A stretch of DNA of 64,000 nucleotides from Amycolatopsis balhimycina FH 1894. GTDB lineage: Bacteria; Actinomycetota; Actinomycetes; Mycobacteriales; Pseudonocardiaceae. Below are positions 49,315 to 57,629 of this stretch, piece by piece. Each line of letters begins with the position of its first letter. The first letter of the stretch is position 1. The notes beneath the pieces were generated by a model, which was not told where the DNA came from, made no database searches, and saw nothing but the letters and a program-made list of their open reading frames with translations. Position numbers and translations under genes: made by a program. The stretch spans positions 288,762-352,761 of the forward strand of contig NZ_KB913037.1 in the NCBI RefSeq assembly GCF_000384295.1. The letters run 5' to 3'.

Positions 49315-50106
49315 TTACGGGATGTCGATCTCCGCGGGCAGGAACCCGGCCAGGGCGTCGGCGACCGCGGCGGGCTGTTCCAGCGTCTGGATGTGCGGCG
49401 CGCCGGGAACGACGGCGAACTTCGCGCCGTCCCCGATGCGGCCGGCGATGGCCGCCATGCCCTCGACCGGGATCGACGCGTCCGCGTCACCGGCGAGCGC
49501 CAGCGCGGGTACCGGGAAGTCGCGAAGCCGTTCGTAGACGTCGAGGCCGCCGTAGCCGCGCCAGATCGACGCCCACGTCGCCGGATCGAACGAGGTCAGG
49601 CACTCGCGGGCGTAGCGGACGCCGTCGGTGCCGGCGGCCAGGGCGTCCGGGGTGAACCAGCGTTCCAGCGTCGGGCCGATCAGCGGTGTCATGCCGCCGG
49701 TCTCGGCGACCCGCGCGCGTTCCTCGAACGCTTCGGGAACCGGCCGGTCCGGCGAGGCCATGAGGATGAGCGAAGCGAACCGCCTGGGCGCGGCGACGGC
49801 GGCGGTCTGCGCGATCGCCCCGCCCAACGACAGCCCGGCGACGTGGGCGGTGTCCAGTTCGAGCGCGTCGAGCACGGCCAGGAGGTCGGCGGCGGTGGCC
49901 GCCATCGTGAACGGCAGCGGCGCCCCGGCGGCGGAGCCGTGCCCGCGGACGTCGTAGGCGAACACCCGGCGGCCTTCGGCGAGGCGGTCGAGCACGGGGT
50001 CCCACATCCGGCGGTCCAGGCCGAGGGAGTGGACGAGCAGCACGGCGGGTCCACGGGTGCCACGGACGGTCACGGCGGTCTCGTGGTCGGACGCGGTGAT
50101 CTTCAT
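49315..50106 (-). CDS. Alpha/beta-fold hydrolase
   Basis: The product is 263 aa. HSLGLDRRMWDPVLDRL (oxyanion region), nucleophile elbow GLSLGGAIAQ (Ser about 95), acid in GDADASIPVEGM and His in VPGAPHIQTLE form the triad. The arrangement resembles 3-oxoadipate enol-lactonase (PcaD)-type enzymes; the substrate cannot be assigned. Ten bases upstream of the recombinase gene, same strand. Confidence 0.9.
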   Translation of the reverse strand: MKITASDHETAVTVRGTRGPAVLLVHSLGLDRRMWDPVLDRLAEGRRVFAYDVRGHGSAAGAPLPFTMAATAADLLAVLDALELDTAHVAGLSLGGAIAQTAAVAAPRRFASLILMASPDRPVPEAFEERARVAETGGMTPLIGPTLERWFTPDALAAGTDGVRYARECLTSFDPATWASIWRGYGGLDVYERLRDFPVPALALAGDADASIPVEGMAAIAGRIGDGAKFAVVPGAPHIQTLEQPAAVADALAGFLPAEIDIP

Positions 50107-50222
50107 GCCTCGATCCTCCCGCCGGTGTCCACGGGATTTCGCGATCGTCCGGGGCTCCCAGTCCTCGCGGAGGACCCCTCCCAGTTTTCGAGAGGGCGAT
50201 CGGCGATCCCGGGTGTTCTGGA

Positions 50223-50320
50223 TTGGGATATGTGACCTTATCCGAATCCAGCTAGGCTGTGTTCAATCTTCTGATTCTGAATAAATAGATCTACTTCTGA
50301 TTAGAAGGTTTGATAGGGTG
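50223..50320. promoter_or_regulatory. AT-rich promoter region with CTTCTGATT repeats
   Basis: Locally low GC. CTTCTGATT occurs at 50,268-50,276 and 50,294-50,302 (26 bp apart); the second forms CTTCT-gatt-AGAAG. Probable operator and promoter for the downstream coiled-coil gene, perhaps autoregulated as with KfrA-type proteins. Confidence 0.5.
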
Positions 50321-50326
50321 CTGATC

Positions 50327-51418
50327 ATGACGGAAGATGCTGGTCAGATCCGGGTTTGCGAGTACCGGAGGTGTGGGGCGCCGCTGCCGCCGGCGGTCGG
50401 CCGGGGCAGCCGCGCCCGGTTCTGCCAGGACGGGAAGACCTGGGGCCGGCGGAGCCTCAGCTGCCGGGATGCCGAGGCGGTCCTGTCGGACGCCGAATCG
50501 CTGCGGGAGAGCGACACCGAGCTCGACGACACGGCTGTCACGGCCCTCGCCGGCCAGGTGGACCGGGTGCTCGAACCGGCTCGCGGACTCGTCGAGACCC
50601 TCACGACACTGCGCCACCAGCTCGAGGCGACGACCGCCGCGGCGCTCGCGGAGCGGGACGCGGCACTGGCCGAGGCCGACGAGCACCGCCGTCAGCGTGG
50701 CCTGGCGGAAGCCGACGCGGCCCAGGCCCGGGAGATCGCCGACGAAGCTGCCGAGGCCGCGGCCACCGCGGAGAAGGAGAAGGCCGCGGCGACCCGGGAC
50801 CGGGACGCCGAGCGTGCCGCCCGGCGAGCCGCCGCGCAGGAGCAGCAACGCGCGGAAGGGCAGCTGGCCGCGGTCCGCGACGAGCTGGCCCGGGTCGGTG
50901 AGCGGGCCGAGGCCGCCGCGGCACTGGCCGGCGAGCGAGCCTCGGTGGTGGCCACCCTGACCGCCGAACTCACGGCCGCCCGCGCCGCTCTCGACGAGGA
51001 ACGCGGCCGCGGCCAGGTTGCCGAGGCTCGGGCCGACGCGGCCAACGAACGTCTCGACGAGGAACGCAGGCGCGGTCAAGCTGCCGCCGCCCGCGCCGAC
51101 GCCGCTGCCGGACGTCTCGACGAGGTCCGCGAAGAACTGACCAAGGCGACCGCGGCTCACGAGGGCGCCCTCGACCGGGCCCGGGCGGACACCGAGCGGC
51201 TGCGCGCCGTCTTCGACCAGCGGCTGGCCGAGTCCCAGGCGGCGCACGAACAGACCGTCCGGTCGATGCACGAGACCACCACGAACCTCGGTGCCGAACT
51301 CCGCGCCTGCACCGCCCGCGCCGACGCCGCCGAGCACGCGACGAGCAGGGTGCTCGCCGCGCTGCGGGAAGTCCCCGAAGCCACGCTGCCCGACGACGTC
51401 GCCGCAATGCTTAAGTAA
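50327..51418 (+). CDS. Zinc-finger plus long coiled-coil protein (KfrA-like)
   Basis: The product is 363 aa. The N-terminus has a short Cys motif (VCEYRRCGAPLPPAVG, then ARFCQDG and SCRD) resembling a small zinc finger. Residues about 75-340 are an almost uninterrupted Ala/Glu/Arg coiled-coil (ALAERDAALAEADEHRRQRG style heptads). Plasmid KfrA proteins combine an N-terminal DNA-binding domain with such a coil and help segregation; the resemblance is architectural only. The ATG at 50,327 follows AGGG. Its stop lies inside an ArsR-type operator repeat. Confidence 0.7.
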   Translation: MTEDAGQIRVCEYRRCGAPLPPAVGRGSRARFCQDGKTWGRRSLSCRDAEAVLSDAESLRESDTELDDTAVTALAGQVDRVLEPARGLVETLTTLRHQLEATTAAALAERDAALAEADEHRRQRGLAEADAAQAREIADEAAEAAATAEKEKAAATRDRDAERAARRAAAQEQQRAEGQLAAVRDELARVGERAEAAAALAGERASVVATLTAELTAARAALDEERGRGQVAEARADAANERLDEERRRGQAAAARADAAAGRLDEVREELTKATAAHEGALDRARADTERLRAVFDQRLAESQAAHEQTVRSMHETTTNLGAELRACTARADAAEHATSRVLAALREVPEATLPDDVAAMLK

Positions 51419-51463
51419 CTGCTTGACTGTTATCACGTCCGTGACTAACTTAAGTACATGCTT
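51410..51463. promoter_or_regulatory. Direct-repeat operator of the decayed ArsR gene
   Basis: CTTAAGTAACTGCTT (51,410-51,424) and CTTAAGTACATGCTT (51,449-51,463) differ at three positions and are 39 bp apart. They surround the promoter region of the ArsR-like gene and overlap both the preceding stop and its own start. Confidence 0.55.
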
Positions 51464-51728
51464 AACCATGAGGAGTCGCTGGACCTGGTGTTCCGCGCCT
51501 TGGGCGATCGGACCCGGCGCGCGCTGGTGGAGCGGCTCGTGCGCGGTCCGGCGTCGGTCAGTGAGCTGGCCGAGCCGCTGACCATGTCGCTGGCCGCGGT
51601 CGTGCAGCACCTGCAGGTGCTGGAGGCGGCGGGGATCGTTCCTCGACGGCGCGGAGGAGCCGGCCTGGCGCGAGCAGGGCACCGGCGACTGGCTGGCGAA
51701 GCTGGGCAAGGAACTCAGCGTCGAGTAG
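51458..51728 (+). pseudogene. ArsR gene joined to the tail of an AHSA1 gene by deletion
   Basis: From 51,458 about 61 codons are a good ArsR N-terminus (LVFRALGDRTRRALVERLV, then AAVVQHLQVLEAAGIV). At about 51,639 homology switches frame: the bases to 51,728 read FLDGAEEPAWREQGTGDWL then AKLGKELSVE-stop, the usual C-terminus of the AHSA1/SRPBCC protein encoded after such ArsR genes. The intervening ArsR end and most of AHSA1 are deleted, so neither product can be complete. Confidence 0.75.
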
Positions 51729-51939
51729 CAGCGGTACAGCCGTCGGCGCCAAGCCAAGATCCGCCGCGGCTGACCTGCGGCCGAATCGGTTCCCGTTGGT
51801 CAGGGCCGGCGGCCGCCCTGCGCGGCAACACCCGGGCATCGCCCCCGGCCCCGCACGCGAAGCCGTGGAACGTCCCGCGGCTGGGCCGAACCCCGACATC
51901 CACGACCGGCGCAGAACCGCCGGAAGGGACAGCGGGCCA

Positions 51940-52299
51940 TCAGTACTTCCAGGTGGTGCCGGTGCCGCGGTACTGCTCGACCGGGATCGGCTCGACCCCG
52001 ATCCGCATCCGGTCGGTGTAGAGGGTGCCGTGCAGATGGTCGATTTCGTGGGCGACGAGGCGGGCGACGCCGCGCTCGAAGACGGTGATCTTCGTCCGGC
52101 CGTCGATGGTGGTGTGCTCGACGTGGATGACGTGCGAACGTGGGATCTGGCCGCGGACGTCGAAGAAGGACAGGCAGCCCTCGTACTGTTCGTCGACCTC
52201 GCCGGCGGATTCGATGATCGTGGGATTGAACAGGGTGATCGCCTCGCCATCCGCCGTCCGGACGATCGCGGCCGCATGTCGATCGGCGCCGAGCTGACC
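51940..52299 (-). pseudogene. 5'-truncated peptide deformylase
   Basis: The 119 codons to the stop at 51,940 contain deformylase motif 2 (YEGCLSFFDVRG) and motif 3 (VAHEIDHLHGTL, the HExxH metal site). Homology begins only at QLGADRHAAAIVR, just after where motif 1 (GxGLAAxQ) should be; the N-terminal third is missing and no plausible start exists. The upstream bases belong to the oppositely oriented ATP-grasp gene. Inactive remnant. Confidence 0.8.
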
Positions 52300-53115
52300 C
52301 CGGCCGCCGCCGGCTGGCGGGGCGGACTGCGGACCGCTGAGCACGAGGTCCCGCTGCACGAGGTCACCGCGGTCTACTACGGGAAGCCGACCGCGCCGGT
52401 GATACCGGCGGGGCTGTCCGGCCCGGAGCTGCGGTTCAGCCGGGCGCAGGCCCGGGTCGGGCTGGGCGGGGTGCTGGTGAGCCTGCCGGTCCGCTGGGTC
52501 TCCCATCCCTCGGCGCTGGCCGACGCGGCGTACAAGCCGCGGCAGCTGGCGGTGCTGAAGCAGGCCGGGCTGGCAGTCCCGCCGACGCTGGTCACCAACG
52601 ACGCCGATGCGGTCCGCGCGTTCGCGAAGGCCTTCGGGGAGCTGATCGTGAAGCCGCTGGCCGAGCCGGTGGTGTACGAGTCCGGAGGCGAAGCGCTCGT
52701 CTACACCCGGCGCCTCGGCCGCGACGAACTCGACGCGCTCGACGGTGTCGAAGTGACTGCGCACCTGGTTCAGCAGTGGCAGCCCAAGCGGTTCGAGGCG
52801 CGGGTGACCGCGGTCGGCGGTCGGCTGTTCCCGGTGGCGATCCACGCGAGGAGTGAGAAGGCGCAAGTAGATTGGCGTTCGGACTACGACGCCCTGACCT
52901 ACGAGGTGATCGACGTCCCTGACGACGTCCGGGCGGGTATCGCCCGGTACCTGGACGCGGCCGGGCTGGGATTCAGTGCGTTCGACTTCGTCATCCGGCC
53001 CGACGGCGAATGGGTCGCCCTCGAGGCCAACGCAGTTGCCGCCTGGGGCTGGCTGGCCGAAGAATGCGACTTGCCGATCGCCGCGGCGATCGCCGACGCC
53101 CTGACCGAGGAGTAG
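52276..53115 (+). CDS. ATP-grasp peptide ligase of the graspetide TgmB type, N-terminally truncated
   Basis: From ATG 52,276 the product is 279 aa: the end of the pre-ATP-grasp domain (AVYYGKPTAPVIPAGLSGPE), the ATP-binding region (ADAAYKPRQLAVLKQAGLAVPPTLVT, LIVKPLAEPVVYESGGEALV) and the metal/active end FSAFDFVIRPDGEWVALEANA. This is the SAV_5884/TgmB family that installs ester or amide side-chain links on a precursor peptide. Family members are about 40 residues longer at the N-terminus. Here that part is replaced by the truncated deformylase on the other strand. The methyltransferase partner follows after 4 bp. No TgmA precursor is visible. Probably inactive. Confidence 0.75.
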   Translation: MSIGAELTPAAAGWRGGLRTAEHEVPLHEVTAVYYGKPTAPVIPAGLSGPELRFSRAQARVGLGGVLVSLPVRWVSHPSALADAAYKPRQLAVLKQAGLAVPPTLVTNDADAVRAFAKAFGELIVKPLAEPVVYESGGEALVYTRRLGRDELDALDGVEVTAHLVQQWQPKRFEARVTAVGGRLFPVAIHARSEKAQVDWRSDYDALTYEVIDVPDDVRAGIARYLDAAGLGFSAFDFVIRPDGEWVALEANAVAAWGWLAEECDLPIAAAIADALTEE

Positions 53116-53119
53116 ACCC

Positions 53120-54277
53120 GTGGACGTCCTGGACACCGCCGCTTGGGAAACCCGGGCGGTCGCCCTTGCCGATGCGCTGGCCACCGCCGGCGTCCTGTCC
53201 GACCAGGCGTGGCGCGCCGCGTTTGCCGCGACGCCCCGGCACCTGTTCGTCCCGCGCATCCTCGACGGCCCTGCCTCGCTGGGTGCTGGTGATCCGGGCT
53301 GGCTGGACGCGGTCTACGCCGACGAAGCCCTGGCCACCCAGACCCGTCCCGCCGGCGACGGCGCGGCCGGGCGGCCGATCGCCAGCTCGTCCTCGAGCAA
53401 GCCCACCGTGATGGCGGTGATGCTGGAGCGGCTCGCCGCCGAACCCGGGCACCGGGTGCTGGAGATCGGCACCGGTACCGGCTACAACGCGGCTCTGCTG
53501 TCCCATCGGCTCGGCGCGGACAACGTGTACTCCCTCGATCTGGACCCCGAGCTGGTCGACGCCGCCTCCGACCGGCTCGCTGCCGCCGGGTACAACCCGC
53601 ACCTGGCCGCGGGCGATGGCTTCGCGGGTTGGCCGGGTGAGATTACGTTCGACCGGATCATCGCGACCTGCGCGGTCACCGCGATCCCGCCGGCGTGGAT
53701 CGACCAGCTTGCCGACGGTGGCCGGATCGTCGCCCCGCTCGACGCCGGCGCCGCCGGTCCGCTGCTCGTGCTCGACAAGACCGCCGACGATGAGGTCAGC
53801 GGCCGTATCGACCCGTTCCCCGTACTGTTCATGCCGATGCGCGCCGACGTCGCCAGCCCGTTCGGCCCCGGCCAGGAACCATCAGTGGCCACGTCGGCGA
53901 TTCCCCACTACGGCTCCACCGCCGTGGACCCCGCCGCGCTCCTCGATCGGCCCGAGCTGGCGCTGTTCCTGTGGCTGCACGCGCCGGGCCTGCGGCTCGC
54001 CGGCAGCGCCGCGCACGGCGTCGTGGTCGCCGAGCGAGGTCCGGCACGCGCCGAGGTCGACGTGACACCGGTGGCCGAGGGGACCTGGGTGGTCCGGCAG
54101 TCCGGGCCCTATCGGCTGTGGGACACCGTCGAGCACGCCGTCGCCGCGTTCGACGCCCTCGGCGAGCCGGACGCCGCCCGGCTCGGCGTGACCGCGCTCA
54201 ACGTGCCCGGCAAGCAGTACGTCTGGCTCGACGACCCCGACCGCGACCACTGCTGGCCGCTGGGTTGCAGTGGCTGA
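53120..54277 (+). CDS. PIMT-like methyltransferase of the graspetide TgmC type
   Basis: The product is 385 aa. The protein-L-isoaspartate methyltransferase core reads FVPRILDGP, SSSSKPTVMAVMLERLAAEP, HRVLEIGTGTGYNAALLSHRL (SAM motif I) and ITFDRIIATCAVTAIPPAWI. A C-terminal extension (about 240-385) is characteristic of the SAV_5885/TgmC group. These enzymes methylate an Asp of the cyclised peptide, which can collapse to an aspartimide. GTG start four bases after the tgmB-like stop. The gene is intact, although its partner is truncated. Confidence 0.85.
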   Translation: MDVLDTAAWETRAVALADALATAGVLSDQAWRAAFAATPRHLFVPRILDGPASLGAGDPGWLDAVYADEALATQTRPAGDGAAGRPIASSSSSKPTVMAVMLERLAAEPGHRVLEIGTGTGYNAALLSHRLGADNVYSLDLDPELVDAASDRLAAAGYNPHLAAGDGFAGWPGEITFDRIIATCAVTAIPPAWIDQLADGGRIVAPLDAGAAGPLLVLDKTADDEVSGRIDPFPVLFMPMRADVASPFGPGQEPSVATSAIPHYGSTAVDPAALLDRPELALFLWLHAPGLRLAGSAAHGVVVAERGPARAEVDVTPVAEGTWVVRQSGPYRLWDTVEHAVAAFDALGEPDAARLGVTALNVPGKQYVWLDDPDRDHCWPLGCSG

Positions 54278-54392
54278 CCGGGGGACTGCGCGGATACCGG
54301 CGCAGCGCCCGCGTGAGACGTACGGGAAGGCATGGCTCGACCTCGCGGTCACGGTCAACACCGGCGCCTTCGGCAACGTCATCCGCCGCTGA
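54270..54392 (+). CDS. Short ORF after the methyltransferase gene
   Basis: A GTG start overlapping the TgmC stop by 8 bp gives 40 aa, ending KAWLDLAVTVNTGAFGNVIR-R. No family recognised and no clear ribosome site. It may be a remnant of a deleted gene or not coding. It lacks the hallmarks of a graspetide precursor (no Thr/Ser-Asp/Glu-rich core). Confidence 0.3.
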   Translation: MADRGTARIPAQRPRETYGKAWLDLAVTVNTGAFGNVIRR

Positions 54393-54462
54393 TCTGCGGA
54401 TCTTGGTTTGGGCCAACGGCTGAACCGCTGCTACTCAACCCCGGAACTGCAGCCCTGACGGG

Positions 54463-55182
54463 TCACCCGGAAGCGAGCCGCACTTCGGGTGGCGGGACGG
54501 GAGCCGCGGGCTGTCCGTCTTGGACGGTCCACACCTGCCCGGTGCGGGGATCGGCCAGCACGGTTTCGACCGCGGCGGCGATCTCGGCGGGGTCGGCCAG
54601 TTGCAGGCCGTGGGCCCGCAGCGCCGCTCGATGCGGGGCGAGCGCGGGGGTGTCGACCAGTCCCGGGCACAGGGCGTTGATCCGGATCCCGTCGGCGGCC
54701 GGCGCCGAGCGGACCAGACCGACCAGCGCGTACTTGCCGGTGGCGTAGAACAGGTCCGGCGAGCCGGTGAGCCCGGCGATGCCGGCCATGACGAGGATCG
54801 ATCCGTGCCCTTGCCGGCGCAGCCGGGGCAGGCAGGCGTGCAGCCCGTAGACGACACCGTCGAGGTTGGTGCGCATCGTGTCGCGGTAGCCCTCGACGGT
54901 GAAGTCGTGCAGGCCGCAGCGACCGGGCACGCCGGCGTTGAGCACGACCTCGTCCAGCTGTCCGAAGGCGTCGAGGGTGGTCTCCACGGCGCGGGTGTTG
55001 TCGTCCGGTTCGCCGACGTCGGCGGAAACGAACTGCCCGCCGACCTCTTCGGCGACGGCCGCGCCCCGGATGGTGTCGCGATCGACGATCACGACGTGGT
55101 CGCCGCGGCGGTGGAAGCGGCGAGCGGCGGCCGCGCCGATTCCGCTCGCCCCGCCGGTGATCAGCGTGACCGTGCCGGTCAC
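54463..55182 (-). CDS. Short-chain dehydrogenase/reductase
   Basis: The product is 239 aa. TLITGGASGIGAAAARRF (cofactor TGxxxGxG), DVGEPDD, LNAGVPG (NAG-type), Ser in ILVMAGIAG replaced by Ala/Gly-rich context, YxxxK as FYATGKYALVGLV and CPGLVDTP after it. The usual catalytic Ser of the SMAG/SS strand is not obvious, which is unusual. The start is GTG 55,182, overlapping the VC0807-like gene stop by 4 bp. Substrate unknown. Confidence 0.85.
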   Translation of the reverse strand: MTGTVTLITGGASGIGAAAARRFHRRGDHVVIVDRDTIRGAAVAEEVGGQFVSADVGEPDDNTRAVETTLDAFGQLDEVVLNAGVPGRCGLHDFTVEGYRDTMRTNLDGVVYGLHACLPRLRRQGHGSILVMAGIAGLTGSPDLFYATGKYALVGLVRSAPAADGIRINALCPGLVDTPALAPHRAALRAHGLQLADPAEIAAAVETVLADPRTGQVWTVQDGQPAAPVPPPEVRLASG

Positions 55183-55815
55183 CGGGCGGCCGCCGTCGGT
55201 GAGATCTCGACCCCACGCATCCGCAACCCGTGGCGGCGCAGGAAAGTCCGGCCGAAGACGCGTTGGACGACGACGAGCGCAGCCAGCGTCACCAGGAGCA
55301 GCACCAGTTCGGCCGCGGGCACCGCGTCGATCGGCAGGACCAGGACGATCACCGCCCGCAACCCCGCGTCGAGCAGGCACGCCGCCGCCCAGAGGGCGCT
55401 GCACAGGCGCACCAGCCGGCGGAACGGCGGGTGCTCGTCCCAGTTGCGGCGCCAGGTGCGCTGCTTGTCCTGGTCGAGGACGGTCATCGCCGCCTCATAG
55501 AGGAACGGGCGCCGGGCCCGCACGCTGAGCAGGAGGAACACCCCGAGCGCCGCCATCAGCACCACGCCGCGCAGCAGCAGCGCCCGGGGGCTGCCGCTGA
55601 CGAACGAGCTGGCCACGGTCACCGCCATGGCCCCGAGCACGAACCACCGCACTCCGCCGATCCGTTCCCGCCACCAGTGCGCGCAGTCCGGTCACGACGG
55701 GAATGGCCGCCCCGGCGAGCAGGGCGAGCAGCTGGTCCACGCCCGCGGCGCGCAGTCCGTAGAACAGCGCCAGCGGCACCAGCACGTCGACCAGGACGCC
55801 ATTGAGCCGCTTCAC
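55179..55815 (-). pseudogene. VC0807-like membrane protein gene with a one-base frameshift
   Basis: GTG 55,815 starts VKRLNGVLVDVLVPLALFYG and continues to VVTGLRAL, two transmembrane helices of the VC0807-type family. The continuation WRERIGGVRWFVLGAMAVTV lies in another frame and runs to the stop at 55,179 with two or three more helices. Removing one G in the GGTGG at about 55,671-55,677 restores a single frame of about 212 codons. Either a true frameshift mutation or a sequencing error. Its start overlaps the TetR stop (GTGA). Confidence 0.75.
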
Positions 55816-56411
55816 CGGGCCACCGCCCGCGTGAACGTCGTGACGGCTTCTCGGACGTAGGCGTCGAAGTCGAAGTCGAAGTCGGCTTCGTCGCGCAATC
55901 TCCGCGCGGCTCCGTCGACGGCTCCGCGGATCAGCACCGCCATCGACCGGACGTCGAAGTCGCGGAACTCCCCGCTCGTCTGCCCCTGGGCGAGCAGCTT
56001 TTCCAGGCTCTGCGCGCTGACTTCCTGCGCGCTGACCGACGTGTAGGGCCGGTCGGCCGCGGTCCGCAGGTGCGGGCCGATCTCGGTCAGCGCCGCCACG
56101 TCGTTGGGGTGTTCGCGCAGGAACTGCAGGTTCGCTTCGAGGTAGGCCCGCAGCTTGCCGACGGGGGTGTCCGCCGCCTCGACGCGTTCGTTGATGAACC
56201 TGGCCCCGGCGGTAAGGACGTACATCAGGATCTCGTGGATCAGGTCGTCCTTGTCGGCGAAATGGTAGGAGATCATGCGCGGGCCGCTCAGCCCGGCTTT
56301 CTCGGTGATCCGGGCGAAGGACGCCTTGGCGTACCCCAGCTCCGCGATCGTGTCGATCGCCGCCCGCATGATCTGCGCGCGCCGTGCCTCGTTGGTGAAC
56401 GTCCGTTCCAT
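55812..56411 (-). CDS. TetR-family regulator
   Basis: The product is 199 aa. HTH at about 8-55: RRAQIMRAAIDTIAELGYAK, ITEKAGLSGPRMISYHFADK. The C-terminal domain is of the TetR_C type common next to membrane proteins. The stop overlaps the start of the frameshifted VC0807-like gene, which it probably regulates. Confidence 0.9.
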   Translation of the reverse strand: MERTFTNEARRAQIMRAAIDTIAELGYAKASFARITEKAGLSGPRMISYHFADKDDLIHEILMYVLTAGARFINERVEAADTPVGKLRAYLEANLQFLREHPNDVAALTEIGPHLRTAADRPYTSVSAQEVSAQSLEKLLAQGQTSGEFRDFDVRSMAVLIRGAVDGAARRLRDEADFDFDFDAYVREAVTTFTRAVAR

Positions 56412-56450
56412 GGCCCCTCCAGACGTTTATCTGGCCAGGGCGCCGAACGG

Positions 56451-57383
56451 TCAGGTCGTCCGGTAGTGGTGGGGGCTGACGCCGAACTCGCGTTTGAACG
56501 CCGTGCTGAGGGCGAAGGCGCTGCCGTAACCGACCTGGTGGGCGATCGAGCCGATCGTGGCTTCCGGGTGCTGGCGCAGCAGGTCCGCGGCGAGCGCGAG
56601 GCGCCACCCGGTGAGGTAGGCCATCGGGGGTTCGCCGACCGCGGCGGCGAACCGGCGGGCCAGTGCGGCGCGGGAGACGCCGGTGTCGGCCGCCAGCTTG
56701 GCGACCGTCCAGGGCTCGGCCGGCTGGTGCTGCAGCAGCCGCAGGGCGTGGCCGACGACCGGGTCGTCGTGGGCGCGGTACCAGGCGGGGGCGGCGCTGT
56801 CCGGCCGGTCGAACCAGGTCCGCAGCGCGGCGATCAGCAGCAGGTCCAGCAGCCGGTCGAGGACGGCTTCCTGGCCGGGCACGTCCTTGCCGATCTCCGT
56901 GGCGAGCAGTCCGGCGAGCGGGGTGGGCCAGTCGGTCGCGCGCAGGACGATCAACACCGGCAGGGCCGCGAGGAGCCGTTTGCTCAGCTCGCCTTCCATG
57001 CCGTAGGTGCCGGTGAGCAGCACGACCGGGCTGTCGGTGCCGTGACCCCAGGTGCGGACGCCGACGTGGGCGAACGCGGTGAGGTGCCCGCCATCGGGGG
57101 TGCGGCACTCCTGGCCGGGGAGGATGAGCGCCTGCGGTGGGGTCGAGGGGTGGTCGGCGACCAGGTACGGATCCGGGCCGCGCGCGATCGCGACGTCCCC
57201 TTCGCTCATCAGGACGGCTTCGCCGGTGTCGGGCACGATCCACGCTTCGCCGTGCACCACGGAGACGACCGTGAGGGGTGCCCGGTCCTCGATGCGCAGC
57301 GACCACGGCGGGGTCAGTACCGACCGGAGCAGGAACGCGCCGTGGGCGCGGGGGCCGTCGAGCAGGGCGGCGAGCGGGTCCAT
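56451..57383 (-). CDS. AraC-family regulator with cupin-like N-terminus
   Basis: The product is 310 aa. The N-terminal cupin (about 10-180; SVVHGEAWIVPDTGEAVLM) is followed by two helix-turn-helix motifs: WTVAKLAADTGVSRAALARR (about 220) and IGSIAHQVGYGSAFALSTAF (about 270), then KREFGVSPHHYR. ATG 57,383 is chosen over upstream starts that add unrelated residues. Divergent from the broken NmrA-type gene, its likely former target. Confidence 0.9.
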   Translation of the reverse strand: MDPLAALLDGPRAHGAFLLRSVLTPPWSLRIEDRAPLTVVSVVHGEAWIVPDTGEAVLMSEGDVAIARGPDPYLVADHPSTPPQALILPGQECRTPDGGHLTAFAHVGVRTWGHGTDSPVVLLTGTYGMEGELSKRLLAALPVLIVLRATDWPTPLAGLLATEIGKDVPGQEAVLDRLLDLLLIAALRTWFDRPDSAAPAWYRAHDDPVVGHALRLLQHQPAEPWTVAKLAADTGVSRAALARRFAAAVGEPPMAYLTGWRLALAADLLRQHPEATIGSIAHQVGYGSAFALSTAFKREFGVSPHHYRTT

Positions 57384-57465
57384 GCGACCGAGCGTAGACG
57401 CTGAGACATGCGATCGCGGTTCTGAACTATGGAGAGTCTCATCTGGAGCCGCTTGACTCAGTGGC

Positions 57466-57612
57466 ATGACAACGACATTGGCGGTGGGTGGCACCGGCAA
57501 CACCGGGCGGCGCGTGGCGGGCGGCTGCGGGAACGCGGCCGCGTCCGGGCGTGCTGTCCGCTATGTTCCGGTTCGCTCGGAGGCCGCGGCGACCGGGGTC
57601 TGGACACGGTGA
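57466..57612 (+). pseudogene. Fragment of an NmrA/NAD(P)-binding protein gene
   Basis: The ORF begins MTTTLAVGGTGNTGRRVA, the dinucleotide-binding start of NAD(P)H-binding (NmrA-type) proteins. It then leaves homology: the expected continuation (GRLRERGRVRA) is in another frame, and nothing further of the family is left before the DUF1772 gene. A frameshift plus deletion has destroyed it. Divergent AraC-NmrA pairs are common, so an inactivated partner is likely. Confidence 0.65.
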
Positions 57613-57629
57613 AGGGGAAGGAGAAACCG

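Noticed and set aside
54270..54392. Graspetide precursor (TgmA)
   Set aside because: Downstream of the methyltransferase, and it lacks a leader motif and a Thr/Ser plus Asp/Glu-rich core.
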